A DNA stretch of 64,000 bases from Thinopyrum elongatum. Taxonomy: Eukaryota > Streptophyta > Magnoliopsida > Poales > Poaceae. A model generated the notes under the pieces. That model did not search any database. It saw nothing but the letters and a program-made list of their open reading frames with translations, and was not told where the DNA came from. The stretch covers positions 352,886,526-352,950,525 of the forward strand of contig CM022299.1 in the NCBI GenBank assembly GCA_011799875.1. Direction: 5' to 3'. Below are positions 11,889-23,803 of this stretch, piece by piece; the first letter of the stretch is position 1; each line of letters starts with the position of its first letter. Made by a program: the position numbers and the translations under genes.

Positions 11889-12307
11889 TGTCGGTTCTGT
11901 ATCCGGCATATCTTATAGTAGGGGTCCTAAGCTAGGCGTCTTGGAGCGATGGTAACATGGACACAGGATTTTACCCAGGTTCGGGCTCTCTCGAAGAGAT
12001 AATACCCTACGTCCTACTTTTGATTGTATTGATATGGGTGTAGTACAGAGTACATGTATCTACCACGAGATTGTTCTAATGAATATTATCTGATCTATTG
12101 ACTAGACTGGCCTCAGTTTATATAATGCACCGGAGGCCTTAAGTTTAGGAGAGTCCTCGTCTTGTGCGCCAAGTCTTGTGGAGTCTCCCTTGTATGCGGC
12201 ATGGGCTGCCCGAAGTGTCCCATGAATGAATCACCATGGGGGTCCTCGGCTCGATCCACCTGGTCGGGAGACAACCTGGTGAGTACCCCTAGTCCAGGAC
12301 ACCATCA
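11889..12307 (+). repeat. 3' LTR of the LARD-like element
   Basis: 419 bp, TG...CA, matches the LTR at 4461-4879 and is followed by the ACCGG target duplication. Confidence 0.88.
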
Positions 12308-12791
12308 ACCGGCCTATGTAGGACATGCATCAATTGGCCCATTGTACATCGAGGATAGGTTCGTAACTTCATCCAAGCGCGCCTTCTCCTCAGCCGAAAT
12401 GACAGGTGCCGAATAATTCATAAACCATGGGCAGCAAAACACCCTCTCCTCGGCCGAAATTGCTCACGCCGACTATTTCAAAACACGCCCTCCTCACCCG
12501 AAATCGGTCGCTCCCACTATTTCAAAACACGGCCTCCTCGCCCGTAATCGCTCGCGCCCACTATTTGGTAGAAGCAAAGTTACTCTATTATCCCCGACCC
12601 TCAAGACACAGACCGAAGCCCAGAAGCCTAAAGGCAGGGGTAGAACTATAACTCCCCCCCACATTTCAAACAAATGCGCCCGTAAGACATGGTTCCCCCT
12701 CCCAATTCCCCATTCATACATCGTGGGCGCCAAATCACCTTCTCCCCAGAAGCTCCCTTCTCCCCAGCCGCGAAACCTCAACCCCTCCTCC

Positions 12792-15700
12792 ATGGCGCCC
12801 CCACCGCACCAAATTCACCGCCGCCCTCTTCCCCAATGCCAGAGACGTTGTCCATTTGTCGTCGTGCACTGGGCCATGTGCCTCTTACTCCGTGCTGCCG
12901 GAGCTGCCTCGACGACGACCGTGCGAACCGTACCGGAGTTGATTCACCCTCGCCGTTGTGCACGGCGCCGGAGCGGCTCCAACTTCGGATGCGTCTAGGG
13001 CCCCGGCGCTGCTTTCTCGTAGCCGTCGACCATCGCGACATATCTGCTTTCCTGCCGCCGGGAGCCACCGCAACCGCGCCGGCCTCACCGACTCGGCAGC
13101 TGGAGCTGCCTACTTCACCGGGCCGCAAGATAGGTCGTACACTCATCTTAAATCAATTTATTTAGGCGTCAGTCGTCTGAATTTTTATTCTAGGCCAATC
13201 GATTCCCAATGGGAAACAACACCCCTCGAGGCGGCGGAGCTCCTAGGCTGCCGGTTGGCTGGTGTCTATCATAAGGGTGCGGGGGCACAAGTTCGCCGCG
13301 GAAGCAGCACTTAGGTGGCTTTCTTAGAGTTGCGTGGGTTGAAGGTACTGCCGCCGCTGGATCTGGATGACGGCGAGTCTTTGTGGATTGGCCGGGGGCG
13401 GCGCAACCACGACAGTGCGGTGGGGCGGGGAACGGGGTTTTGGTCGGAGCTCTCGCGGCTAGGGACGACGGAGGCAGGCTGCTCTGCTGGTGGTCGCCGG
13501 CTCTTCGGGGAAGGTTCTAAACAGTGTCAGCCGGGAGGCACAAGACGACCATCAAGCCATCCGGCATAGATCGGACAGTACCAAAATAAAATAAAATCGT
13601 GTGACCCCAATTTAGTTTTCAGACGTGTGACCACTCTCGTACCTTACTGTTGATCTCTTAGGGTATTTCTTCAGATCAGAGATATGTGTCGTTCTTAACA
13701 TTATGCGTTTTCTGCATCTTCAGCCACACCGTCTTCCTTCTCACTGCAGCTACTCCAACAAGGGAAGCATACACCAGAAGGGAGCTATAGTCCCCAGTCA
13801 ACAGTTCCCTGCATCGAATGTGCGTGCTCGACATGGACAGCCACAACAACTGCAGGGCCATCGACAGGTCAACACATGATGCTCACTCCTATGGATGGAG
13901 TCCAGATAGGTTGTACCCTCATCTTACTTGTGTGCAACATTTATGGCTTTGTTATTCATCTAAGCATGAAAAATAGATTATCACATTTCACTGTATATTC
14001 ATGTTGATCTCTTAAGAGTCTTGTTCAGGAGTTAATGTTGTTCCATAGTTCAGATAAGAGACTTGTTCTTTAGGTAACGCTGTTCCATAGTTATCATCCA
14101 TCAGCCAATGCTATCCCACAGGCTGGTGATTATAGTATTATACCACTTCTAGTATTACCTATGTTGTTCTTTAATACTTTTGTGTGCCATCTAGTTAATC
14201 TCGAGTACAAACGATACACATTCTGTAGCTTTCATTTGTGTTCTCCCTTTAGTTTTTGAGACCTGTTGCTGCTAGTTAAGCCCAGTCCTACTATTTATGT
14301 CGTCTCCTATAGGCACTCATTACATAAATCTAACTACTAGTTGTGTTGTCTTCCATGCATGTCAGATATAATTGCACACACAGATATATCCACAAGAACC
14401 TCACAGAGCAATGTAACGGCCAACAAACTTGACGTCAATGATACCCAATATGATGGAACATGCAAAGGCAGTTCTTCACAAGACTTGTAGAAAGATGATG
14501 AATCCTATTCACCCCACAAGGTCCTTGCTCTAACTTGGCCCGTGATATGGGTACAGCATGCATATAATGTCCTGGAGTGCATCTACTCTGTTGCAATGCC
14601 ATGTGCTTAGCCTGCTGATCATGCATGTAAATATGTCATGCCTTCCTGTTTTTCAGTACCTATTCCATTCATGATAACATGTTTTCAAATTCAAGTACTG
14701 TCATTCTACTCTGTCGCAATGCCATCTGCTTAGTTTGGACATCATGCTTCTGAATATCTTATGCATTGTTATTCATCAGTATGTACTTCATTTGTCTACC
14801 ATACCATGTTTTTTTACATTGAAGTGATGTTCTAGTAGTCTGTTGCAATGTCATCCTAGTTTCCCAATCATACACGCATATGTTGCCTTAGTGTTTTTCT
14901 ATATGTATTCCGCTATCATACAGTTTTACATTCAACTAGTGTTTTTTTACTCTGTTGTCATGTTGTATCCCTAGCTCTTACATCATACTCCCTCCGTCCT
15001 GATTACATGTCGCAGAAATGGATAAAAATGGATGTATCTAGAACTAAAAAACGCCTAGACACATCCATTTATTTCCGGATGGAGGGAATACATGTCAATA
15101 TGTCATGTGTTTCTATTCTTTAGTACCCATTCCATCTCTTTACCATAGCATGTTTTATAACTCAAGCACCATTCTTCTATATAAGGCATGCAAGGGGAAG
15201 ACAGCTATGTTAGAATCTGAAGGGTTACAAACAAGGTCTTTGCAAAAGATCCAAATGCCAGGAGATAGTAAACCAACTCCAGTGTTCATAGATACTTGTC
15301 CAGCACAGAGAAACACAACTCCTACTGATAATAAGAAGATTCAAGTGGCCAAAGAACTAGTCCGCTCCAGTCCAGCAAAAATGTGTCAACTCCATTCTAA
15401 AAAGCGTGTGTGTATCCTCGCATCATGAAATTTTATAGCATTCAGATCATATTTTCTACATGTTTCTTACCCATCTCTCTTTTAGAAAATAAGCTTAAAG
15501 GATGGAAGACTTCCTAAACTGGGATCATGTTCGAGGAAAGTATCTTGCGGGAGTTCTCTATGCTCCAATGCTGATGTAAGTACCTGTTGTATATCACTAA
15601 ATTTTTACATCAGCATGTATTTTGTTAATCGGCATGAATCCAACCTTTATCTGATCTAAATTTACTTGTAGCAAAATGTATAATTAAAGGCAATAATGTT

Positions 15701-16417
15701 GATTTTTGTAAGGAAAACTGCCTGGTAGTTTTGCATACTGAGCTGCATGAGTGTACTATCTCATATCATGCACATTACTAAATTGTAGTGCTGTTCTGGT
15801 TGCCCAATCATTCATTGTGTCAATGTTGCTTTCCTATTACCTTACCTGGCTGATGATAGTTGTGCCATATTGTGTTAATTTGGTGTAGGCTGGTGTGGTG
15901 TGGTTTCCCAAATGTTCGTTGTGTCAATGTTGCTTTCCTATTATCTGACCTAGCCAATGATAGCAATGCTAGTGTGTTAATTTGGTGCAGGCTGCTGAAG
16001 ATAAGAAGACAAACTCTGAAAACAGCAAGGCAACCCCATAGTTTCTTTCCAATAAATCTAGGCCAGGTAATATGGCAATAACTCTTGATTAATCTGTTTG
16101 ATTCCCCTCCTAATTTATGTTATGATGCAGTGGTCGAGACACTCTCCACTATCAATAATACAAGCCTGCCAAAATCGCCATCTGAATCTGTTCAGTTTCC
16201 TCTGTCTTGAATCCAACGAAAAAAATGTATGTTTGTGAACCAATTACTAGCTAAAGCAATGATGGAAATTGTGGAGGAATCAGAGGTGCACATTCTTGCG
16301 CAACAGCAACTGATCAATGTTTTGAGAGATAGTGTAGCAAAGAAGGAAGAACTTGCTCACATGCTTATGGGCGTCATCCGCACTGAGGTGGCAGATTGTG
16401 AGGCTGTAGATCATTAA
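12792..16417 (+). pseudogene. Decayed multi-exon gene of unknown function in element A
   Basis: I do not recognise a family. A Pro/Ser-rich GC-rich first exon (about 12792-13130) is followed by AT-rich introns. Exon-like stretches with splice signals are 14366-14520, about 15187-15410, 15486-15575 (exactly 30 codons, then gtaagt), 15991-16066 and 16131-16417. The last ends in a Glu/Gln/Lys-rich helix-like tail (motifs EIVEESEVH, QQQLINVL) and a TAA stop at about 16415. In-frame stops at 14488-14490, at 16039-16041 and just before the Met at 16229 show decay. Gene capture by element A or a degenerate element-encoded protein are both possible. Confidence 0.4.
14988..15088. mobile_element. Stowaway MITE
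   Basis: 101-bp element with TA on both sides (14986-14987, 15089-15090). Ends ctccctccgtcct and ccggatggaggga. It lies in an intron of the decayed gene of element A. Confidence 0.88.
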
Positions 16418-16609
16418 ATTCTGTTCATTTATTTGCACTGGCATCAATCTTTGGTTGCCTAGTGGATGTAATTTCCTGTAATATATGCTGGATGTGCAAC
16501 ATTTTTCCTTGTATGCCGTATGTTTGCTTAGCGCGCCTCGTATTCCAGCTAACTGGTTGCTAGGAAGCCAAAAAAGCAGTGAAATTATTAGTTAGCTCGA
16601 ACAGTCGTG

Positions 16610-17600
16610 GGCCCTATGTGAAGGAAGCGGCCCACTGCCCTTAATGGGCTCGCAGGGCCAAAATTCTCATAGGCCTTTGATTGATCGGTTTTGGTCCTAT
16701 CCATAATTGCTCGTCGTAATGGTCTCAAATTATATCTGGGCCGGAATTGACGTTATCTAATTGGGCCTACAGACATGTTCGAACTTTAGCGGGCCCATTA
16801 AGTTAAAGGGCCGTAACCCGGCCGAAAGCTCTATTGGGCCGCTATAATTGAAACGAGCCAACAGTTAATGTTTGGCCCTGTTACCTCCCGGGTCGTTAAC
16901 ATGCCGACATCGAAGCGGGCAATAAGTGGGCCCATTCGATTTCACAGGCCATTAACAGGCTGATACTAAGGTCGGGCTATATATGGCCCAACTGTACTAT
17001 GGGCCTTTAGTAGGCCAAAAGAGACAGCGGGCTCGTACTGGACCATGAAGAGCATGGGCCGCTAAGAGGCCGAAAGTCAGGTCGGACTGTATATGGCCCA
17101 ACTGTGTTGTGGGCCTTTAGCAGGCCAAAAGAGAAACCGGGCTGGTATTGGACCATGAAGAGCATGGGCCATTATGAGGCTAAAACTCAGGTCTGACTGC
17201 AAATGGCCCAACTCATTTATGGGCCGTTAACAGGCTGAAAGACACACCGGGCTGGAAATTGGCCCAACACTTAAATGGGTCGCTAAAAGGCTGAAAGACG
17301 TACATCCTGAAAATTGGCCCATCCCTTCAATGGGCCGTTAACAGGCCGAAACCACATTGGGCCGATATTGAGCCCAAATATATAGCGGGCTGTTAACGGG
17401 CTCGAACTGACGATGGGCTGCAATGGTGTCAAATAGTTAACGGGCCATTGACGGGCCGAATTGGCACATCTCGTATGGGCCGTGGGCTTAAATTGACCAG
17501 ACACAAGTAGGCCCTATATGGGCTGGCCTGCTAATTTTGACAGGGCCAGCCTCTTTCGCCTAAATGGGCCACTGTTGGGCCTTGCCACGTGCTAACGTAT
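16610..17600. repeat. Array of about 56-bp GGGCC units
   Basis: Degenerate tandem units starting 'gggcc(g/t)tta.(c/a)aggc' and containing 'ggcccaac'. About 15-17 units by eye. Its place just inside the element terminus suggests subterminal transposase-binding repeats. Confidence 0.75.
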
Positions 17601-18011
17601 CATAGGCGCCTCCCGTACAATGAGTGGATGACATCTGTCCCAACGCTGAGCCGACACGTGGATCCTCCGGCGAATGAGAATTTTACATGTGGAAAATCCC
17701 CATTGGGCAGGGCTGTTAACGGGTTATCGGATCCAAACCAGAACCCGATAGCTTAACGGTGACCCGTTACGATGGATGCCACATGTCGGTTACCCATGAC
17801 GAAAACACTTCCATGACACGCCATTTATCGTCATGGAAGTGGACACTTCCGTGATGATAATTTTGGTATTGTCATGGAACACTTCTACGACAGCACAGGT
17901 ATGACTATCTTGATTCTGTCATAAAATTGTCATGGATGTACATGCATGACAGAAAACGTGACCTACTGTGACAAACACGTATCATCACGGAAGGGTATTT
18001 TTTTTGTAGTG

Positions 18012-19704
18012 ATAGCCCCAAGTAAATTTACCTATGGATTGAAGACAAAAGAGGGGATGCCATCCGGGGCATCCCCAAGCTTAGATGCTTGGTTGTCCTT
18101 GAATATTACCTTGGGGTGCCTTGGGCATCCCCAAGCTTAGGCTCTTGCCACTCCTTATTCCGTGGTCCATCAAAACTTTACCCAAAACTTGAAAACTTCA
18201 CAACACAAAACTCAACAGAAAACTCGTAAGATCCGTTAGTATAATAAAATAAATCACCACTTTAGGTACTGTTGTGAAATCATTCTAAATTTATATTTGT
18301 GTTATATATACTGTATTCAAACTTCTCCATGGTTCATACCCCCCGATAATACCCATAGATTCATCAAAATAAGCAAACAACACATAGAAAACCGAATCTG
18401 TCAAAAACAGAATAGTCTGTAGTAACCAGAATATTAGTCATACTTATGTACCTCCAAAAATTCTGAAAAAAATAGGAAAATAGAGAAAATTCATATATAA
18501 ATCTTTTTAAAAAAATCTGAATTTTTCCACGCTTCATTTTATTTAAACAATTCTGTTACCGGACGCAAAAGTTTCTATTTTTTTAGCAAAACCAAATCAA
18601 CGATATACCAAAGCATCCCAAAGGTCTTGCTTGGCTCAAACACTAACTAAAACACTAAAACACAATTATTACATAGGTAATAATGTGTAAACACTCAAGA
18701 ACAGAAAAAATACAAAAATAAATTTTATTCATTGGGTTGCGTCCCAACAAGCTCTATTGTTTTATGCCCCTAGCTAGGTATAATAATTTTAATGATGCTC
18801 ACATGAAAGACAAAAACACAAAGAGAGCATCATGAAACATGTGGAAAACACATTTAAGTCTAACTCTCTTCCTATGCATAGGCATTTTATAAGCAAACAA
18901 TTTTTCAAGACGAGCAATTTCTAGCATATGCAAGAAAGAAGAAAGGAACAATAGCAATCTCAACATAACGAGAGGTAATTTAGTAACATGGAAATTTCAA
19001 CAACCATATTTTCCTCTCTCATAATAATTACATGTGGGATCATATTCGTATTCAACAATATAGCTATCACATAACATATTCTCTACATGATCCACATACA
19101 TGCAAAGTTGACACTCTTCCAAAATAGTGGGATTATCATCAAATAAAGTCATGACCTCTCCAAGCCCACTTTTATCAAAAATTTCATAGGATTGATCACT
19201 CTCCAAATATGTGGGATTATTTTTACCTAGAGTTGACACTCTTCCAAACCCACTTTCAATATTATTGCAAACATATTCATCACAAGGCTTAAATAAATTT
19301 TCAAGATCATAAGAAGAATCACCCCAATCATGATCATTGCAATAAGTAGTGGACATAACAAAATTAGCATCCCCAAGCTTAGGGTTTTGCATATTATTAA
19401 CACAATTGACATTAATAGAATCTATAATAACATCATTGTAATCATGCTTTTCATTCAAGGAGCTATCATGAATCACTCCATAAATTTCATCACAATTTTT
19501 AGATTCACGAACTTCAAGCAAAACTTCATAAAGATTATCTAGTGCACTCAACTCACTAGCAATTGGTTCATCATAGTTGGATCTTTTAAAGAGATTAGCA
19601 AGTGGATGAGGATCCATAAACTTTTTTTATTTCCAATAAACACACAATTATGCCAACCGAAAAAGCAAACAAACCAAATAAGACATAGAGGCAGACGAAA
19701 AGGA
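18012..19704 (-). mobile_element. Athila-like Gypsy element, interior fragment (copy 1)
   Basis: Interior of a minus-strand LTR retrotransposon whose 5' LTR and primer site lie at 38259-39871 beyond CACTA 1. Contains 'gcatccccaagcttagg' motifs and one 206-codon minus-strand frame. Interrupted on the left by the end of element A (18011) and on the right by CACTA 1 (19705). 18012-18996 is AT-rich and non-coding. The other LTR is not in the window. Confidence 0.7.
18997..19617 (-). CDS. 206-aa acidic ORF of an Athila-like element, function unknown
   Basis: Starts MDPHPLANLFKRSNYDEP and runs 206 codons rich in Asp, Asn, Glu and Cys. It has no gag, protease, reverse transcriptase or integrase motif. 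It lies soon after the LTR/primer site of the parent element once CACTA 1 is removed, i.e. in the gag-proximal position. Similar frames are common in non-autonomous Triticeae Athila relatives, as far as I recall; no role is known to me. The frame is intact in this copy, while the duplicate at about 31260-31880 is broken by indels. Confidence 0.5.
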   Translation of the reverse strand: MDPHPLANLFKRSNYDEPIASELSALDNLYEVLLEVRESKNCDEIYGVIHDSSLNEKHDYNDVIIDSINVNCVNNMQNPKLGDANFVMSTTYCNDHDWGDSSYDLENLFKPCDEYVCNNIESGFGRVSTLGKNNPTYLESDQSYEIFDKSGLGEVMTLFDDNPTILEECQLCMYVDHVENMLCDSYIVEYEYDPTCNYYERGKYGC

Positions 19705-19721
19705 CACTACTGGAATCCACT

Positions 19722-20036
19722 TCTTTGCCGTCTGCCACTTCTTTGCCGTCTGCTGGCTGACGGCAAAGAAGGTCTTTGCCGTCCGCTTACGAAAAACGGA
19801 CGGCAAAGAACTGGCTGATGGCAAAGAAGGTCTTTGCCATCAGCCAGTTCTTTGCTGTCGGCTAGCGGACGGCAAAGAATCTTTGCCGTCAGTTGGCGGA
19901 CGGCAAAGAGAGAGGCGGGCCCCACTAACGAGCTGCTTAGAAAAAAAACTAACGGCCCCCTCTTTGCCGTCTGCAAGCGGACGGCAAAGAGAAAAAAAGC
20001 GGACGGCAAAGGGGGGCGGACGGCAAAGAGATAACC
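19722..20036. repeat. 5' subterminal repeats of CACTA 1
   Basis: Repeated 10-16 bp motif tctttgccgtc(c/t)gc in both orientations, often as pairs forming palindromes (gccgtc...gacggc). This is the expected binding region for the TNPA-type protein of CACTA elements. Confidence 0.85.
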
Positions 20037-21543
20037 TAACTAACGGATCCCCACCCCTCCTTCCCCCCCTCTCTCTCTCTTTCTGTCCCTCTCTCCTCTC
20101 CCCCGCCGAGACCAAACCGCTCGCCCCCACCACCCCCCGCCGCCAGGCCCGCCTCGCCCCCTACCACTCCACCCCTCCCCCTTGCCTTTCCCTGCACCCC
20201 ACACCCCTCCTCTTCCCGTGCGCTCCACCCTCTCACCCCCTTCTCCCCACCCCCCTTTTCCTGTTCCTGCACATTCCAACCCTGCCATCCTTTGCCCTCT
20301 TCCTTCACATTCCTCCCCTCCCACTAGCCCCTTCTTTTCCGTTCCCCATTCCCCGGTGTCGCCCTTCTCTCCGTTTCCCTGCTATTGCGGCGTCCCCTCC
20401 ATCCTTTTTCTTCCTCTTCCAGGCTCCGGGATGCCCCTCTTCTTTGTCCTCCGCGTCCCTCCCCCCGTCTCTCTTCCGGGTCCGTTGGGGCCAATGAAAG
20501 GGTTTCCTGCAACGCCCCCCAGACTGGCGGATGCCTCCTCTCCGTAGATCACTAGGTAGTGGGGGTGCGGGGCACTCCCGCCTTCCTCAGCGTGTTCCCA
20601 AGGTGGGTCGGTATCCGCCTCGCACCTCGGGGGCGGTCTATCGCTGGGGGCCCCCTAATGCAGCCCCGTGGACTTCCTATTCCTCCCCCTCCGCCGCTCC
20701 CCCTCGTGCGTCTCCTCCCTGTCCTTGTCCAAGGTGAGTGTCTCCCCCCCCTTTTTAGTTTAGTTTATTTTAGTTTCTTTTAGTTAATTTAGTTTCTGTT
20801 TTTTAGTTATAGTTTTCTTTATTTTTAGTTTTCAGTTTAGTTTTAGTTTTTTTTTAGTTTAGTTTATTTTAGATTAGTTTTAGTTTTAGTTAGAAGAAAA
20901 AGAGTATCAAGGAAGGAGGGGAGGAAGAGGAGGGAGAAAGAGCAAAAGAATAAGAAAAGAAGAAGAAGAAGAAGAGAAAAGAGAAGAAGATCACCCTCAT
21001 TTCCTCTCGATTATACGTAATTATCCTATCTTCAAGACGAGAGGTATATAGCTTCTGTCTTAGGCTTCTGATTATTCCTCCTCTCCTCCTCTTCCCCTTC
21101 TCCTCTTCCTCCACGTCCTCCTCCTCCTCTCCTCCCCTCCTCACTCCTCCTCCTCCTCCCCTCCTCCTCCTCCTCTGCCTCCTCCTCCTCCTCTCCGCCT
21201 CCTCTCTCCTCCTCTCCTCCCCTTCCCCCTCTTCCCCCCCCCCCCTCCCTCTCTTTCTCCTCCCCTCCCCTCCACTTATTTCTCTTTCTTCTGTGTTTCC
21301 GCCACGTTTTGCATTTTCTTTCTTTTCTTGTTGAATGTTTTTACATCTGCTAGCTAGTTGCCTAGTTTGCTGACCCAAAAGTTTAAAATAGTTTATATAT
21401 TAAATTCAACTAAAGTCAACATTTTTGACGACTAGTGCTACTAATAAATTCAACTAGAGCCATCATATGTCCACAAGTGCATTGTTTTTTGAATGAGAAA
21501 TGATAACTTGGTGTAGTTGATTATCTTCTGCTGCTTATCAGAG
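20037..21543. other. Low-complexity leader of CACTA 1
   Basis: 20040-20735 is a CT-rich, Pro/Ser-coding block open in many frames. 20740-20890 is built on 'tttagttt' words. 20890-21300 is GA- and CT-rich. Comparable CT-rich sequence lies at the same place in CACTA 2 (53870-54830). I see no real gene until the Met at 21544. This block differs markedly between the two duplication copies. Confidence 0.5.
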
Positions 21544-22230
21544 ATGGGGGGAAGCCGCCACCGCAGACTCCGCTCTGCCACACCGGAGTACGAGTTGGAT
21601 GCTTTCGAGTTCTTCAGTATCATACTTGGGACTTCAGTATCATCCACGAGGCAGGTATATAAAAGGAGAGATCTCCCCTTCACCCATCTCATTATGATAA
21701 CTCTGTTGTTTGCTACATCACTCATTGTCCCAAACTGCAGAGGCTGCCTGACACTTTTATGAACATGCTGGGTGAAGATCCGCCAAATAATGTGAAGCTG
21801 CGACAGGCCGGCAGCGGGTTATGCAGGCTGTGGGACGTGGAGTTGGTGATCAAGGAGGGCCACATGTACCTGTGTCGTGGCTGGGAGAAGTTCTACCGTG
21901 CCTACGACCTGCGGCAGGGGTACTTCCTTCTCTTCAGGTACGACGACGATGCCACCATGCTCATCGTGAAGGTGTTCAACGCGACTATGTGTCGCATGCG
22001 CTACGCTGACGACGATGATGCCAGTACGTTCTGCCTCTTCTTATTCCTCTACATTTGGCTTTGTCTCGCATCGATTGTTAACGGTCATTGTTGCATTTGG
22101 ACAGGCAATGGGAGCAGCAGCAGCGACACTGGCTACAGCCAAAGCAGCAGCGATTCTGGCTGTAGCAAAAGCAACAGCGATTATGGCTGTAGCAAAAGCA
22201 ACAGCAAGGAGGATGATCCGGACTGGAGTG
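21544..22230 (+). CDS. B3 DNA-binding domain protein carried by CACTA 1 (truncated at join)
   Basis: Plant B3 domains bind DNA in transcription factors. Exon 1 is 21544-21654 (starts MGGSRHRRLRS, contains EFFSIILGTS); exon 2 is 21741-22023; exon 3 starts 22105. All borders have GT/AG and the phases agree. Joined exons give the B3 pattern: FF-x-I, RLPDTFMNML, VKLRQAGSG, LWDVELV, GWEKFYRAYDLRQGYFLLFRYD (read in parts) and the closing hydrophobic strand. A Ser-rich repeat tail follows (GCSKSNSDYGCSKSNS). The domain is single and near complete, like short REM-type proteins. The true 3' end appears to be at 34509, since the duplication join at 22230 replaces it with a spurious stop. Likely a captured host gene; expression unknown. 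Confidence 0.75.
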
Positions 22231-23695
22231 GTCATACAAATTAAGGCCCCCAGTTAACTTGGGCAAAAGGAGTATTTTTTAACAAATAACATTTTTAAAC
22301 AAACTAAGTTTTTTGTTTAACACAAATATAAAGTTTGGTCGAACCGAACAAGAATTAAAAAAATTGGCATGGAAGCGACTTAGCTGGATGTGCACGGTGT
22401 CGATCTGCGGCGCAGCTTACGGCGGGACGAGGTCCCAGCCCACAAGCCGGTCCCGAGTAGCGGAGCGAAGAGCTCGGCACTCAAAGTGGTGACCATAGCT
22501 CGATCGTGTGGCGATGCAAAGCCCCAGGTCCGCCTAGCTGACGAAGCTGGTCGGCTAGGTGTGGCAAATCTTGGTCGATGGAGGGGGACGACAACGTCGG
22601 CTCACCGAGGTGACGCAGACGAAGTAGATTTCATGAGTCGAAACTCACGACGTGGCGCGGCATAGTCCAAACCACAAGGGTATGTGGACTAAGTTTGATC
22701 ATACAACGTGCTGAAGATGGCAAGCCGCACCGAAGCCACTGAGATAAAAAGGTAGCTAATGTGGTGCCTCCACATGAATTAGTATAGCTCACCATGATGC
22801 ACTATTCAATGATCAGTCCAAAGAAGTGCCTCAATGGAGTAAACATATTGAACTAGAAAAGGAATCAAACTAGCGTACAACTCGGTGAGTCCCCGTTGAA
22901 AAGAAAAAAACTAGCGCTTCTTCGTTTGAACAGACATGGCTTCACGACGCCTTTAGGAACGATCGAGGAAAGACTTCATGGGGCCTTTCAGGTGGATGGT
23001 TGCCGCTTGGCAACCCTAGGCTTTGGGACGCGGGCGTACTACTCGGATCTGTTGTTAATTGATCAGAGGGCGATGGTTGCCGCCGAGGCCGAACCAGAAA
23101 TCATAATTAGATTATATTTTTTTTGCATAATTAACTTTTGCAAATAATTATAAAAAGATATGGCCTGAGTGGTACTAATTATGCTGGTCCGAACCCACAG
23201 GAACGCCCGCTCAGGGCGCGTGGAGCACACATGACGAATTAGATCGCGGAGGCGGGGACGACGACGTCGGCATGCCGAGTGACCGTGTGAGCGCAGTCGA
23301 GGTTGAATACCAGCATACGTTAAATAGTGCAGCAAGAAATAATAAAATAATAATTAAAATAATGCACAATTAATTTAATGCGAAGTGAATAATCCGGTAA
23401 TGTGGCCTGAGCGTCAAGGTCGGCTCAACGGAGTGATATCGCGAAGATGCTGACACAGAGACGCGCTCTGAGGTGTATGCCAAAACTTGGTTGGCGTAGG
23501 TGGGATGATGACAGCGGCCGCTGGGGGGCTTAGTCGAGGTCAATTATCTGTTCCAGCACGTCAGACCGCCTTTAGAACCGATGACACAAAACTCCATACG
23601 CAGCCCCACCCGGACAAGTTCCCGAAAGTCATGCGATAGCACTTTGATCTGCACGTGAGGCAAAACTCGGCCCAAGTAGTGCTAGTACGTTGTTA

Positions 23696-23803
23696 CTCCC
23701 TCGTTCGGAATTAGCTTGTCTCGGAAATAGATGTATTCTAGAACTTAAAAATATGTCTAGGTACATTCATTTCTGCGCACAAGTAATTTCGAAACGAAGG
23801 GAG
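23696..23803. mobile_element. Stowaway MITE, copy 2 of 11299
   Basis: Same MITE as at 11299-11401 but 108 bp, with small insertions such as 'attagcttg' for 'attacttg' and 'gcgcaca' for 'gcgaca'. TA on both sides. Duplication counterpart. Confidence 0.85.

Larger units (their letters stand above)
4461..12307 (+). mobile_element. Non-autonomous LTR retrotransposon (LARD-like)
   Basis: Bounded by two 419-bp direct LTRs that begin TG and end CA, with a perfect 5-bp target-site duplication ACCGG at 4456-4460 and 12308-12312. The interior holds repeated 'agtagcccc(c/t)gag' motifs, a 24-bp repeat array, a nested solo LTR and a MITE. I find no gag, protease, integrase or reverse transcriptase motif on either strand. 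Without the nested solo LTR the element is about 5.7 kb. It would depend on a partner element for proteins. I cannot assign a superfamily with confidence. By eye the LTRs differ at about 16 of 419 positions (near 4%), which means an old insertion. Confidence 0.85.
12313..18011 (+). mobile_element. CACTA-like element A (left end not found)
   Basis: The right terminus reads gggtattttttttgtagtg at about 17993-18011, i.e. CACTACAAAAAAAATACCC on the minus strand, typical of CACTA ends. Inside the end is a 'gggcc' repeat array of about 56 bp per unit and sequence made of 'catggaagtg'/'cttccatgac' short inverted motifs. The body carries a decayed multi-exon gene (12792-16417). The left end was not seen; the LARD-like element appears to have inserted into it, so some of 3.6-4.46 kb may belong here. 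No transposase motif seen, so it is non-autonomous or truncated. Confidence 0.6.
9794..22230 (+). repeat. 12-kb tandem duplication, copy 1 (clean copy)
   Basis: Direct copy of 22231-34204. It begins inside the LARD interior ('tcatacaaattta') and ends inside the last exon of the B3 gene ('actggagtgg'). Neither border is a transposon end; TGG is shared at the join. Open frames in this copy (the 206-codon Athila ORF, B3 exons 1-2) are intact. Confidence 0.93.
19705..22230 (+). mobile_element. CACTA element 1, left part (duplication copy 1)
   Basis: Begins with the terminus CACTACTGGAATC after GGA. Palindromic 'tttgccgtc'/'gacggcaaa' subterminal repeats follow, then a CT-rich GC-rich block, a 'tttagttt' block, a GA/CT block and the first exons of a B3-domain gene. 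It is cut at 22230 by the duplication join. The element's remaining right part is at 34205-38110. Confidence 0.85.

Noticed and set aside
19840..20497. Open frames of 90-204 codons at the CACTA 1 left end
   Set aside because: They cover subterminal repeats and CT-rich sequence in several frames on both strands. The peptides repeat the DNA motif (for example RRQRTAK) and have no family match.
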